Shown here: one piece after another, positions 57,301 to 59,242 of the stretch
Layout: the number at the start of each line of letters is the position of its first letter
How positions within the stretch are numbered: the first letter of the stretch is position 1
Assembly (NCBI GenBank): GCA_023053575.1
Contig: JAKZAP010000019.1
Span: 248,001 to 312,000, forward strand
DNA: 64,000 bases
Reading direction: 5' to 3'
DNA from: Branchinecta lynchi
Lineage: Eukaryota > Arthropoda > Branchiopoda > Anostraca > Branchinectidae
Translations under genes and position numbers: made by a program
Notes under the pieces: model-generated
Told to the model about the DNA's origin: nothing
The model's input: only the letters and a program-made list of their open reading frames with translations
Database searches by the model: none

Positions 57301-57875
57301 AAGGTCCATCTTATCTGCCGGTCCGTCTTAGCTGTCTCTCCCCTATATTAGGATAGGGACCACATAGCCCTAGGGGCGTAGGAATAGGACTATACTATGG
57401 TAACCAGTTGGGCACCAGACTTTTTGGAGAATTCCCCTCCACAGGGGAATCCCCTGCACAGGTGAAAAAGGATCTCCTGTGCAGGAGATGGTGTTGGGGG
57501 AAAAGTCCAGTTTTCCCAACTGCTCACACTTTTCCCCCAAGACTATCTCCTCTACAGGGGATTCCCCTGTGGAGGGGAATTCTCCAAAAAGTCTGGTGCC
57601 CAACTGGTAACTGTACGAGAATACAGATTACAGGAAGAAAGTCTCTTGGATTCCCTGGAGAATGGTAAGCATATGCCTTTAGTCTACTGTACAATAGAAA
57701 ACATCCTTAGATAAACAAGACTTGCCTCTAGTTCAAGATATCTTTCGATCTTTTGAGCCACCGGATGGGCTTGAACCCTGCCATCATCTACTATAATAAA
57801 AAGTTCTTCAAAATTCTCTACTAGTCCTTCACATTGGCAGAGTCTGCACAGCAGAATGTTTGCTGTAGAACCCAT
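12225..57875 (-). CDS. ZAD-C2H2 zinc-finger protein gene (spliced, 11 exons)
   Basis: I assembled this gene from eleven coding exons, all on the minus strand, from the ATG at 57875 to a stop at 13847 (or 12225 with the other last exon). The splice phases agree at every junction and give about 784 residues. Residues 10-65 form a ZAD with CRLC and CKSC pairs, a zinc-dependent dimerisation domain known from arthropod zinc-finger proteins. A long acidic Ser/Gly-rich linker (about 120-450) follows. Then come two C2H2-like fingers (from about 459 and 489), a CDIC/CEVC ribbon (515-543), and four C-terminal fingers in tandem (from about 583) joined in part by a TGEKPYKC linker. Three of those four fingers are split or bounded by introns yet regain exact Cys/His spacing. 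It is probably a nuclear DNA-binding regulator; target unknown. The introns hold most of the window's mobile DNA. Confidence 0.85.
12384..13846 (-). other. Intron or 3' flank with no other feature
   Basis: Lies between the two candidate last exons. Only short unconvincing frames are seen. Confidence 0.45.
13847..14002 (-). CDS. ZAD-C2H2 gene, alternative last exon 11a
   Basis: It follows the acceptor AATTTCAG in phase 0 and codes an acidic, Ser-rich tail (ESSSSDFQESPMASDLSLRS, then SHWGYDIDQ), ending in TGA at 13847. Composition fits the linker of the same protein. No phase-0 donor precedes the stop, so it is read here as terminal. Confidence 0.6.
   Translation of the reverse strand, partial: SNTDLIGNQNGDHCTESSSSDFQESPMASDLSLRSHGHMDTESHWGYDIDQ
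14003..15439 (-). other. Intron sequence, no gene seen
   Basis: Contains a (TATC)n tract near 14333-14357 after ATAATAAAAG, which looks like the 3' end of a truncated LINE on the plus strand. Nothing else is recognised. Confidence 0.45.
15440..15545 (+). repeat. Dispersed repeat D, copy 1
   Basis: Shares TTACGGAAGTAGG...AGGTAGGACGGGTCCTTTAA with 61955-62100 and, inverted, with 26190-26350. Class unknown. Confidence 0.6.
15773..16008. mobile_element. Foldback element F1, copy b
   Basis: The arms AATGCAAAACGGATATGTC and GACGTATCCGTTTTGCATT surround the CCCTTCTTGGCAA loop. The outer right end GTCAGCTTGGGCTAAAGGAA matches copies at 9393 and 23640. Confidence 0.8.
16049..16279 (-). CDS. ZAD-C2H2 gene, exon 10
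   Basis: It begins after CTAATTTCAG in phase 0 with GHETLH, which completes the finger started in exon 9 (CPVNEC...). The linker TGEKPYKC follows, then the finger CPICPKEIRAQSNFYTHLKVH. After a Pro-rich stretch an (AAC)n run codes six Asn. The donor GAGGAG/GTAAGG is in phase 0. If not spliced, the frame would stop 12 codons further on. Confidence 0.85.
16770..16900 (-). mobile_element. LINE 3' end, truncated
   Basis: TTCAATTCAATTCATTTATT followed by a unique segment is the inverted 3' tail of a CR1-like LINE (short tandem tail plus AAATGA). No coding part was recognised. Confidence 0.4.
17690..19285 (+). mobile_element. Decayed CR1-like LINE, reverse transcriptase region
   Basis: Fragments of one ORF2 lie in several frames. 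They include a segment before the RT (about 17740-17930), an RT fingers/palm stretch (17985-18314), motif GVPQGTLLGPLLF at about 18415-18450, a YVDD catalytic box near 18500, a KLLGV..TLDW-like thumb region near 18715-18780, and the C-terminus KKRRLNLCLEIGKKKLISHP at 18955-19167. The 3' end has AATAAATTACTATTCTATTC. Multiple stops and shifts make it inactive. It lies in intron 9, antisense to the zinc-finger gene. Confidence 0.8.
19790..19892 (+). mobile_element. LINE 3' tail
   Basis: TTTATTGGGAATAAATTCATTCATTCATTTA has the AATAAA plus short tandem tail typical of CR1-like LINE ends. The upstream 100 bases are T-rich and carry no coding motif. Confidence 0.4.
20415..22135 (-). mobile_element. 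Family B satellite-bearing element, copy 1
   Basis: On the minus strand it starts with the GCACTTGCAGCTCCGCTGAA hairpin and a GTCC/GTCT-rich microsatellite at 22050-22110. It then has satellite units with TTCGAAAGTTATGCAT and C-rich blocks, and ends in GAGCT..AGCTC then TTGTTTT at 20415. The same ends occur at 52915-54262. A MITE at 20705-21091 interrupts it. Confidence 0.65.
20705..21091. mobile_element. TAA-flanked MITE in family B
   Basis: The ends TGTAGCGTTTACACG and (inverted) TGCAGCGTTTGCAAG are bounded by TAA at 20702-20704 and 21092-21094. It is 387 bp with internal AAAGGAATTC inverted segments. PIF/Harbinger-type target site. Confidence 0.7.
22136..23637 (-). other. Intron sequence, no gene seen
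   Basis: AT-rich, with short AATAAAAG/(AATA)n tails near 23100 that may be LINE or SINE ends. No exon or RNA gene was recognised. Confidence 0.45.
23638..23790. mobile_element. Foldback element F1, copy c (short)
   Basis: It opens with CCTTCAGCCCAAGCTGACTG and has arms TATTTGACGGTGCAAAATGG / CCGTTTGTCACCGTCAAATA. The central loop is reduced to GAAGGTCC. Confidence 0.75.
23792..23817 (+). repeat. Poly(dC) tract, 26 C
   Basis: An uninterrupted C run abutting foldback copy c. Confidence 0.95.
23861..24140. mobile_element. Foldback element F2, copy a
   Basis: Long arms: AACAATGTTTACAACGGATA...ATTTTTCATCAGCGATATTT and exact complements around GGCCCTTCTTGGCAAGGGTC and a GACAGCCTGACGAGG inner palindrome. 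The left end repeats GAATATTCTTTGAGCCC and its complement several times. Confidence 0.85.
24545..24746 (-). CDS. ZAD-C2H2 gene, exon 9
   Basis: After AATTTTCAG, one base completes the Arg codon begun in exon 8. The segment LKSKQTLSTHMTLH then closes the CDICGKR finger with CX2CX12HX3H spacing. It continues with the finger CPECAMTFNTKADLRAHRATAH and the first half of CPVNECQKRFKTRVALK. The donor is CTTAAG/GTTCG in phase 0. Confidence 0.88.
24747..26189 (-). other. Intron 8 sequence
   Basis: No exon, RNA gene or recognised repeat up to the dispersed repeat D near 26190. Confidence 0.45.
26190..26350 (-). repeat. Dispersed repeat D, copy 2 (inverted)
   Basis: Its complement shares AGAATGTACCGTACGAAAT and GGTCTCCGGGTT with 61955-62100. 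Confidence 0.6.
26664..26888 (-). CDS. ZAD-C2H2 gene, exon 8
   Basis: It starts after CTTTTTAAG, one base completing an Arg codon, with CDICNKAGGNF and later CEVCSRRYMV (a CxxC...CxxC ribbon). A Ser/Gly-rich spacer leads to CDICGK, and the exon ends inside the next codon at AAAAG/GTTCG (phase 2). A long intron before it holds the intact LINE. Confidence 0.88.
27497..27607 (-). mobile_element. LINE 3' untranslated end
   Basis: Downstream of the ORF2 stop on the minus strand, the sequence CGGGTTAAAAAATAAATTAA passes into a (TTAA)n tail. A short-tandem 3' tail is usual for Jockey/CR1-group elements. Confidence 0.6.
27608..30250 (-). CDS. LINE ORF2: endonuclease and reverse transcriptase (intact)
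   Basis: 880 codons from the ATG at 30250 with no break (an upstream in-frame ATG lies at 30292, inside ORF1). The first 240 residues are an apurinic-type endonuclease: YNING, LQEHLL, NVYLPCD, AGDFNADL, SNIDHV and the catalytic DLDHLP. The reverse transcriptase has the SYRPITV entry region, QLGF, LDLSKAFDSV (motif A), GVRQGAVLSP (motif B) and YADD at 28199-28210 (motif C). No RNase H domain follows. This layout fits the Jockey/CR1 group. The protein nicks target DNA and primes reverse transcription of its own mRNA. The start overlaps the ORF1 stop as ATGA, suggesting termination-reinitiation. It may be a young, possibly active copy. Confidence 0.9.
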   Translation of the reverse strand: MTESLSAVSYNINGTRRKEHVIDELLCNYDIVCLQEHLLSSANTNLLKRSANHVVFVSAARTTFGRPSGGLACILNQNSVACYSPALFHSDSNLLAVRINDLVIVNVYLPCDRKSVQSLNRFAKTCSVLQKLLESVSSQGYRFLIAGDFNADLLSSNIRSDLIFDSLPQFKLVEKTCIYSYLHHSGSKSNIDHVVCSPGLPVSTVTVHEDHCDLDHLPISFVFQLPICSNRNASQAERKWVFRQNWNKINLPLYISTLTMLLATIQVPFHLLQLSWKSSNDKKTLNDYYLNIVSCLKTAELSAVPQERVRRKTRKPEWLWDPELKSVKNKAKFWLRIWVSCDRPSEGVIHQIKQKTKLEYKKYLRSTKSKISNFPLSKSDWQKVINSEKLDVSSGTSPISASAWYSYYSQIFSSVNHHIHSVFSKLLIAALPVSLSQTQILPVELSVVQQAVKRLKSNSLDCDGISANHLKVDCPLLFQHLQLLFQMCLCTSAVPKSFLCGSVTSILKRGKPPNDCASYRPITVSCNLSKVLEYVLLPSFSSAHFGENQLGFSSGVGCQQAHRVLANLLIDATKKGYELHLCALDLSKAFDSVVHSQALFSLFSHGINLSLVFLLRYWYANSFLRLKTDGVISDSKIPVRRGVRQGAVLSPSIFKLCISSVLSSVPTTCISQNVNISYIAYADDILLISRTRKGLSLSVSTVATNLSKIGLSLNLTKCEYLSFNSNSNSPLDCASFSVPCVPSFRWLGINIAKNLKSFRDQAVTDCKKKIQVSYSKIVANRGKYSRKSLAKLYSVFTDHSVLFLSGVYPILGRKDIRSLRSYYFRFSRFLLYLPPWYRNRNLISVFGLPDITGKLVELADKLPQTVKALPAHHGFVRLLK
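30247..31347 (-). CDS. LINE ORF1: gag-like RNA-binding protein (intact)
   Basis: I chose the ATG at 31347 (MSGQNENLYY), because the upstream frame looks untranslated. That gives 366 codons. The N-terminal half is a charged helical region, an RRM-like fold lies around residues 230-310 (VRGIPEDFDVAGL...VKLEF), and three CCHC-like knuckles end the protein: CFKCRSPDHMKNDC, CARCAGNH...C, CANCNGDH...C. Three knuckles of this kind are usual for Jockey-type ORF1 proteins, which coat the LINE RNA. The stop TGA shares two bases with the ORF2 ATG. Confidence 0.85.
   Translation of the reverse strand: MSGQNENLYYSPVLNFVQRNKEEGIEDEIIKRFGAEFFDSEAIVIAKKWLGSKLDPDALFQKRTGAKAPSSHLGDILDMLRKGDSVCFSIPTFVIRSPSEVPVIPASAYSALLSKVNELNLHLKSISNQFESYSASFPPLPQPGAAASSLLNSHATVIVSNLPQTVCDPKSRKEFLDQLSGHESVASVHPRGDKLYVNIEKSVISDFCNSISATASGATTKTVLKRHLGTVRGIPEDFDVAGLNSYPGVTEATRFGSSQTVKLEFSDTFAKSNALKNGLKIGYEIFRVYDFVSVPRCCFKCRSPDHMKNDCTSPVDKCARCAGNHTASKESPCRNSPKCANCNGDHTSFSLKCPVLKSRVSSSARK
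31348..31740 (-). mobile_element. Probable LINE 5' region
   Basis: Upstream of ORF1 on the same strand, with short upstream frames. The exact 5' end and target duplication were not found. Confidence 0.35.
32250..32434 (-). CDS. ZAD-C2H2 gene, exon 7
   Basis: It follows TGTTTTCCAG in phase 0. It holds two fingers: CTRCSATIEGLMRHLEDH (short spacing) and CDLCEEVLHSSHTYVRHWASH (canonical). It ends IPIK plus two bases of an Arg codon at CG/GTAAGT, a strong donor. Confidence 0.88.
32607..32879. mobile_element. Foldback element F2, copy b
   Basis: CTTTGAGCCCAAGCTGACTT starts it. The arms AACAATGTTTACAACGGATG...ATTCTTCGTCAGCGATATTT pair with the right side ending AACATTATTTGAATAAA. The loop includes GCAAGGGTCC and GGACCCTTGCC. 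Confidence 0.85.
33835..34265 (+). repeat. Tandem repeat with units of about 110-200 bp
   Basis: AATAAACTGGTGGCTTGCGA recurs three times, followed each time by GGTAAACAGAATGTTTGGAT. CATCTGGGAAAGCAGA..TTCTGCGTGG occurs in the first and third units. Function unknown. Confidence 0.85.
34580..34737 (-). CDS. ZAD-C2H2 gene, exon 6
   Basis: After CTTTTTTAG, two bases complete a Ser codon, then AETPSRHKIPLTVEQIRTPR, and a Leu/Ser/Asp-rich helix (LSQKDLNELSSLFERDDKQG) ending NRATRQ at CGACAG/GTTAGC (phase 0). No known domain; part of the linker before the fingers. Confidence 0.8.
34738..35683 (-). other. Intron 5 sequence, no gene seen
   Basis: Contains a (TAG)n stretch near 35140 and A-rich tracts at 35370-35400, possibly a LINE or SINE end. 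No exon is seen. Confidence 0.4.
35684..36590 (+). mobile_element. Family A satellite-bearing element, copy 1
   Basis: It starts at the palindrome TTTTGGGATCCCAAAA, then CGTAAG...GACATCGCAAAAG and a GTCC/GTCT microsatellite. Two to three degenerate units of the family's ~138-bp satellite follow (AAGGAGACATGCTGAATCC..., GGAC..TTC..CCGG). It ends with TTTTTGGGATCTCATCGCAA then TGGTCTTGTTT. Confidence 0.7.
36736..37039. mobile_element. MITE, family M, copy 2
   Basis: 304 bp with 16-bp terminal inverted repeats GAGCGTGTTCCACCCT, flanked by CTC on both sides. Its inner part contains repeated TAGTTACTATT and matches copy 1 around CTTGGCGTCAA and CCACGCTTACTA. Confidence 0.85.
37374..37774. mobile_element. 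TAA-flanked MITE (PIF/Harbinger-like)
   Basis: 401 bp, ends AGGCCCATTCACAACG and its complement, bounded by TAA at 37371-37373 and 37775-37777. The arms are imperfect, with an inner TTCCCCAGATTGC / GGAATATTCCCCAGCG loop. No coding capacity. Confidence 0.85.
37778..39420 (-). other. Intron 5 sequence with LINE tails
   Basis: No exon. AATAAAGATTGATTG near 38490, a TTAAACATCTATTTATCTATT tail near 39100 and AATAAAGCTACCTATCTACC near 39375 look like 3' ends of truncated LINEs or related retroposons on the plus strand. Confidence 0.4.
39421..39687 (-). CDS. ZAD-C2H2 gene, exon 5
   Basis: It follows TGTATTTCAG and is read in phase 1 as QHLSLAAGPSSLTDIDQESV..., with a Gly/Ser/Glu-rich end (SLSHSEEGSVDDWGSSGHSG). 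Donor AGGTGCAGT/GTAAGT, phase 1. Low-complexity acidic linker of the protein. Confidence 0.8.
40133..40955 (-). mobile_element. Family A satellite-bearing element, copy 2 (5' truncated)
   Basis: The inverted 3' end AACAAGACCAAAG...GATGGGATC opens it, followed by about four satellite units (TTTTACTTTTAACC, TTTCCGG, GGACGAACTACTTGTCC). It then has TCGAGAGTTACCG and an ACGG/ACAG microsatellite at 40905-40930. It stops before the expected terminal palindrome. Confidence 0.7.
40956..41780 (-). other. Intron 4 sequence between two family A copies
   Basis: A short repeated block (AGGACGTCTTCAAAATTTTA twice, 41590 and 41660) and an R/Y-rich stretch. No exon is recognised. Confidence 0.4.
41781..43200 (+). 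mobile_element. Family A satellite-bearing element, copy 3 (longest)
   Basis: The palindrome TTTTTGGGATCCCAAAA starts it. A (GTCC)n microsatellite at 41840-41865 follows, then GATAACTCTCGAAGGGAATG and seven satellite units with spacing 134-138 bp (GAAAGTTTGTTGAAAG at 42131, 42269, 42407 and diverged later). It ends TTTTTGGGATCCCATCGAAA then TGGTCTTGTTTAA. Frames crossing the units are repeat shadows. Confidence 0.75.
43591..43821 (-). CDS. ZAD-C2H2 gene, exon 4
   Basis: It starts after GATCTCGTAG in phase 1. An (AAC)n run codes four Asn; the rest reads QEVPNTQHGSSPLSDTLLPP, then LTADQLVQLLGSKHPALKGQ, a helical Leu/Gln segment. The donor is CTGATAG/GTGAGG in phase 1; ignoring it, the frame stops soon after. 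Confidence 0.82.
44040..44200 (-). pseudogene. Unrecognised coding-like segment in intron 3
   Basis: About 53 codons reading LLSEKGRSYLEYIRDFMQQT... to a TGA at 44040. Composition looks like real protein (balanced helices, Trp/Tyr/Cys), with a possible AG acceptor (CTACCAG) before it. It does not join exon 3 or 4 by phase and stop. It may be a remnant of a transposon gene. Confidence 0.3.
44705..44960 (-). pseudogene. Unrecognised coding-like segment in intron 3
   Basis: Reads LPRNLRLTQHIPEPLEYPTH... through GFLQSRMQQELF, then a strong donor-like TCA/GTAAGT. Its upstream acceptor could take phase 1, the phase left by exon 3, but its end is phase 0 and does not join exon 4. It could be an alternative exon or a relic. 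Confidence 0.3.
45165..45735. repeat. Tandem repeat C, about 122-144 bp, four units
   Basis: Related segments CAAG(T/G)..AAAAAC / TTTACTC(A/C)TGGGCAA / GGCCCA..TGCCCCTGAACC recur at about 45203, 45325, 45468 and 45612, with poly(G) at two of the joints. Confidence 0.75.
45781..45955 (-). pseudogene. Orphan ZAD N-half-like exon in intron 3
   Basis: An open segment after a possible TTTCAG acceptor reads RGLCFGCDKLHIEIPKEVLV... and ends ALGFPFQ at a CAG/GT donor in phase 0. The CFGC pair lies 49 residues before the CKSC pair of exon 2 if the two were joined, a normal ZAD spacing. But it lies downstream of exon 2, and its phase does not fit between exons 3 and 4. It is a duplicate or displaced exon, or part of an unseen paralogue. 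Confidence 0.5.
46518..46848 (-). CDS. ZAD-C2H2 gene, exon 3
   Basis: Acceptor TTTGCTTCCAG, phase 0, reads GDHWDSVMNELSVRKESYDV..., then an acidic linker with EEARLEKGAEFRLENKI and NPGNEDDLMGE. Donor TTAACAG/GTAGGA leaves one base (phase 1). No domain recognised. Confidence 0.82.
47599..47817 (-). CDS. ZAD-C2H2 gene, exon 2 (second half of the ZAD)
   Basis: Acceptor CATTTTTAG, phase 0, reads VKLDDPLPKRICKSCEIRIE, then QWSQYFETCHILRDELQARV. The CKSC pair with following aromatic and Cys residues is the C-terminal half of a ZAD. Donor ACACAG/GTAGGC, phase 0. A different frame of the same strand is also open here but lacks these features. Confidence 0.88.
47818..48805 (-). other. Intron 1 sequence, no gene seen
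   Basis: AT-rich sequence with an AATAAACAGAGCTTGAACTT tail near 48370, probably another truncated retroposon end. Confidence 0.4.
48806..48975 (+). mobile_element. LINE ORF1 remnant, coiled-coil part
   Basis: In one frame it reads TQYLEEMNSKLSLLPQLSIG, then LESLQGQFQDVTNKVLGIQT, a heptad-rich coiled coil as in the ORF1 of CR1/L2-type LINEs. It is cut off by a family B element and resumes at about 49798. Confidence 0.55.
48976..49790 (-). mobile_element. Family B satellite-bearing element, copy 2
   Basis: It opens with the inverted end AAGAGCTGTAAGCGCATATGGCACTTGC and has several C-rich satellite units (poly(C) at 49045 and 49609, TCGAAAGTTACACG). No clear microsatellite end is seen. It separates two pieces of a LINE ORF1. 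Confidence 0.6.
49796..50010 (+). mobile_element. LINE ORF1 remnant, RRM-like part
   Basis: NMQNEIVSLRSSLFDSEQRA, then a beta-strand RGNIVLFNFPQR: the end of the coiled coil and the start of an RRM-like fold, continuing the piece at 48806 after the inserted family B element. Confidence 0.55.
50011..50400 (+). repeat. 60-bp in-frame repeat inside LINE ORF1
   Basis: Five copies of a 60-bp unit (TCGGGCCCAGTAATAGTGAA..., CATTCGCAAA) occur in two groups, each closing with CAACAGTGAACAAA and CGTC. Each unit codes about 20 residues (GPVIVKFTCTDICDAIIRK). In the second group three copies run in one frame through to RNSEQIRRQGVSLAPEL, the normal end of the ORF1 C-terminal domain. Confidence 0.85.
50440..50630 (-). 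mobile_element. Family B fragment
   Basis: TATCCGGATCCAGTCAAACT and CAAGTTTCACTCC..TCCCTCCATT match the satellite of family B at 49330-49450. Confidence 0.6.
50630..50778 (+). mobile_element. LINE ORF2 C-terminal remnant
   Basis: DKRDLSRIRTDYFRYCKVLL, then YVPRSHRNSKIIKSYG, which aligns with the C-terminus of the intact ORF2 (GRKDIRSLRSYYFRFSRFLL). A hAT-type MITE is inserted right after it. Confidence 0.65.
50779..51138. mobile_element. hAT-like MITE
   Basis: Ends CAGAGGCGTCAC and (inverted) CAGAGGCGTTAC, flanked by GTTGCCGC and GTCGCCGC (7 of 8 match), an 8-bp target typical of hAT. Inside are long G/C runs near both ends and AAAA/TTTT-rich CGATTTTTC..GAAAA motifs in alternate orientation. 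Confidence 0.8.
51726..51799 (-). tRNA. tRNA-like gene, anticodon UGU (Thr-type)
   Basis: Cloverleaf: acceptor CCCTCGG/CTGAGGA with a mismatch at the first pair, D-stem GCTC/GAGC, anticodon stem CTTGC/GCAGA (weak outer pair) with loop CTTGTAG, T-stem CTGGG/CCCGG with TTCAAAT. A-box TAGCTCAAATGG and B-box GGTTCAAATCC are good, and TTTTT follows. It may be a pseudogene or a tRNA-derived repeat, because a sister copy faces it. Confidence 0.6.
51953..52026 (+). tRNA. tRNA-like gene, anticodon UAU (Ile-type)
   Basis: The same body as the copy at 51726 (D-arm, T-arm, acceptor CCCTCAG/CTGAGGA, first pair C-A), but the anticodon arm is ACTAC/GCAGA with loop CTTATAA, two mismatches. TTTTT follows the 3' end. 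The flanks after both copies are alike (GCATTTTTGTC..TTTCAGTT), so the duplicated unit includes 3' sequence. Confidence 0.5.
52387..52446 (+). mobile_element. Foldback F1, half element
   Basis: AAATATAGCTCGAATAAAAT then TGCACAGTCAAATATG: one arm only. Confidence 0.6.
52915..54262 (+). mobile_element. Family B satellite-bearing element, copy 4 (most complete)
   Basis: It starts with the hairpin ATGGCACTTGCCCTTCGGAC / AAGTGCCAT, then TAGCGATCGCAATTTCTGTC and a short GTCC microsatellite. Four satellite units follow, with GTGGGGGGAGTGGAG at 53101, 53384, 53665 and 53946 (period 281-283). It ends with GCCATATGAGCTCGTAGCTC then TTGTTTT. Confidence 0.75.
54263..55934 (-). other. Intron 1 sequence, no convincing gene
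   Basis: Exon-like pieces bounded by AG/GT exist but do not join. A minus-strand segment at 55150-55290 (LAERMFGILKGVADLKRP) hints at a decayed transposase end. TTTTTC..AAAATTGCA-rich sequence at 55640-55830 resembles the interior of the hAT-like MITE. Confidence 0.35.
55935..57345. mobile_element. TA-flanked DNA element, 1.4 kb, non-coding
   Basis: Terminal repeats TAGGGGAGAGACAG(G/C)TAAGAC at both ends inverted, flanked by TA. No transposase was recognised. It carries a nested foldback at 56393-56836. Confidence 0.7.
56393..56836. mobile_element. Foldback nested in the TA element
   Basis: GCCATATTCCTATTCAGCGC at the left is matched by GCGCTGAACAGGAATATGGC at the right. Inner arms ACAGATGACAGGTTTTCCAC match too. 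The centre is near 56620. Confidence 0.8.
57404..57607. mobile_element. TAA-flanked palindromic MITE
   Basis: CCAGTTGGGCACCAGACTTT and its exact complement form the ends of a 204-bp near-palindrome (GGAGAATTCCCCTCCACAGG arms), with TAA on each side. Confidence 0.85.
57726..57875 (-). CDS. ZAD-C2H2 gene, exon 1 (start and first half of the ZAD)
   Basis: The ATG at 57875 has A at -3 and G at +4 (GAAATGG). 50 codons read MGSTANILLCRLCQCEGLVE..., ending ERYLELE. The CRLC pair near the N-terminus is the classic start of a ZAD. The exon ends at CTAGAG/GCAAGT, the strict GC-AG donor consensus, in phase 0, and exon 2 supplies the second Cys pair 52 residues on. Without splicing the frame closes after 13 more codons. 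Intron 1 is about 9.9 kb. Confidence 0.8.
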
Positions 57876-58032
57876 TTCTACTCAATAGCTTTAGTTGGTT
57901 CCTTTAGCATTTTTGATGGTTTGTTTTTCTGCCGCTGATGACGATGAAGAACTACAAAGCAAACAAAAGACTGAACCACAGAGCTAACGAACCAGTGCTG
58001 GGATAAAGCGAGAAATTGGTTTTTGCGAATAT
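57876..58032 (-). promoter_or_regulatory. Region just upstream of the zinc-finger gene start
   Basis: Likely 5' UTR or promoter by position. No TATA box or initiator could be assigned. A repeat begins at 58033. Confidence 0.35.
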
Positions 58033-58437
58033 TTAAGGAGTATTCTCGCCGTTCCCCGAGGGCTCCACTAGAGGAGTCCCTGCGTTTTTGTTTGTCCCGG
58101 GGACTCATTCCCCGTATTCTCGCGAGTCTCCACGGACGGGCAATGCTCCGATTATCGTCACCATCATCAAAAAGGACTCTCTTTCATATTCGGAGGGGAA
58201 TCAATTTTTGCTGGTGTTAGTGCATGTAAAATTAATCAGAATAAACAAAACCAAAAATATAGTGGATCCAGACTTCTTTTGTCAACCGCACATTTTTTCT
58301 AGAACAAAATCCAGTTTAGAAGCATTCCCCATGTTCTCGTTGTTTTCCGAGGCGTAGTCCGCGTTGAGTGACTCCCTCTATTCTCACCGTTCCCTTCGAT
58401 TCCCCGAGGAGTCCTCGGGGAACGGCGAGAATACGCC
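58033..58437. mobile_element. MITE Z, copy 1
   Basis: Ends GTATTCTCGCCGTTCCCCGA and the complement at the right (GGGGAACGGCGAGAATAC), with several inner GAGTCC/GGACTC hairpins. The interior (AATCAATTTTTGCT...GTGGATCCAGAC) is shared, inverted, with copy 2. Confidence 0.8.
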
Positions 58438-58723
58438 TTTAGTCCTTTAGTTGTGTTCTCGCCGATCCCTGTGTAGTCCCCGAAGCCGCGCCAAAGCTAA
58501 ATTTGGTGGCGGTGGAGACTTTTGGTCGGTGGCGGTGCGCCACAAATTTTTTGGCGGCGCGCCGCCGGAAAGTTATCTTCAGCTCGCCGCTGATTTATCG
58601 GCGTTTGCTCTAATTTTGCATTCTTTCAGATATTTTTCAGTTTTCCAAAGAATTTTTCAGCTTTTCTACCACAAATCGTCAGCGTTTGTTATGACACTAG
58701 CAGTTTTTGGTTGGTATAGTGCC

Positions 58724-59230
58724 ATATAGCGATCGTAATGGTGATCGATCTGTCTCACTTTTGTGTGCATCCACTCCACGTAAGCGAAAGATGATGACCT
58801 TCACATGCTTATAAATTCTCAGCGAAACTGTGTTTTCCCGGATTAAATCCATCGATTCGTTTAGCGGTGGAGGGAGAGGGAGTGCGGAAACTTGTGACCC
58901 GTGTGACCCGATTCAGAGGAGCATAGCGATATTCCATTTATAAGGTCGAATCGCATCCGACCACGGGGGCTAGGCGTGACTCCGGAAATTATATAACGTT
59001 GCGATGGGATATAAGGATTCAATATCTGGAGCATGTGAACAATTTTGGAACGTTCAATGCGAAAGAATACAGGGATTGAGATGTAATTTCACAGTACAAA
59101 GATTATTTGGCTCAGTTGTGTGATTTTGAAGTCCGGATTGAATACGATCTTGGTGCGGGGAGCTGGAAGGGGCGTGCCTTAAGGAAGTGCTTCGGTTCGG
59201 GAGAAACTTGGTGGTTGATCTAGATGCGAC
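58724..59230 (+). mobile_element. Family B, diverged copy 5
   Basis: AGTGCCATATAGCGATCGTA and degenerate satellite (GGTGGAGGGAGAGGGAGTGC). The 3' end is missing. Confidence 0.55.
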
Positions 59231-59242
59231 ATAAGGCGTATT

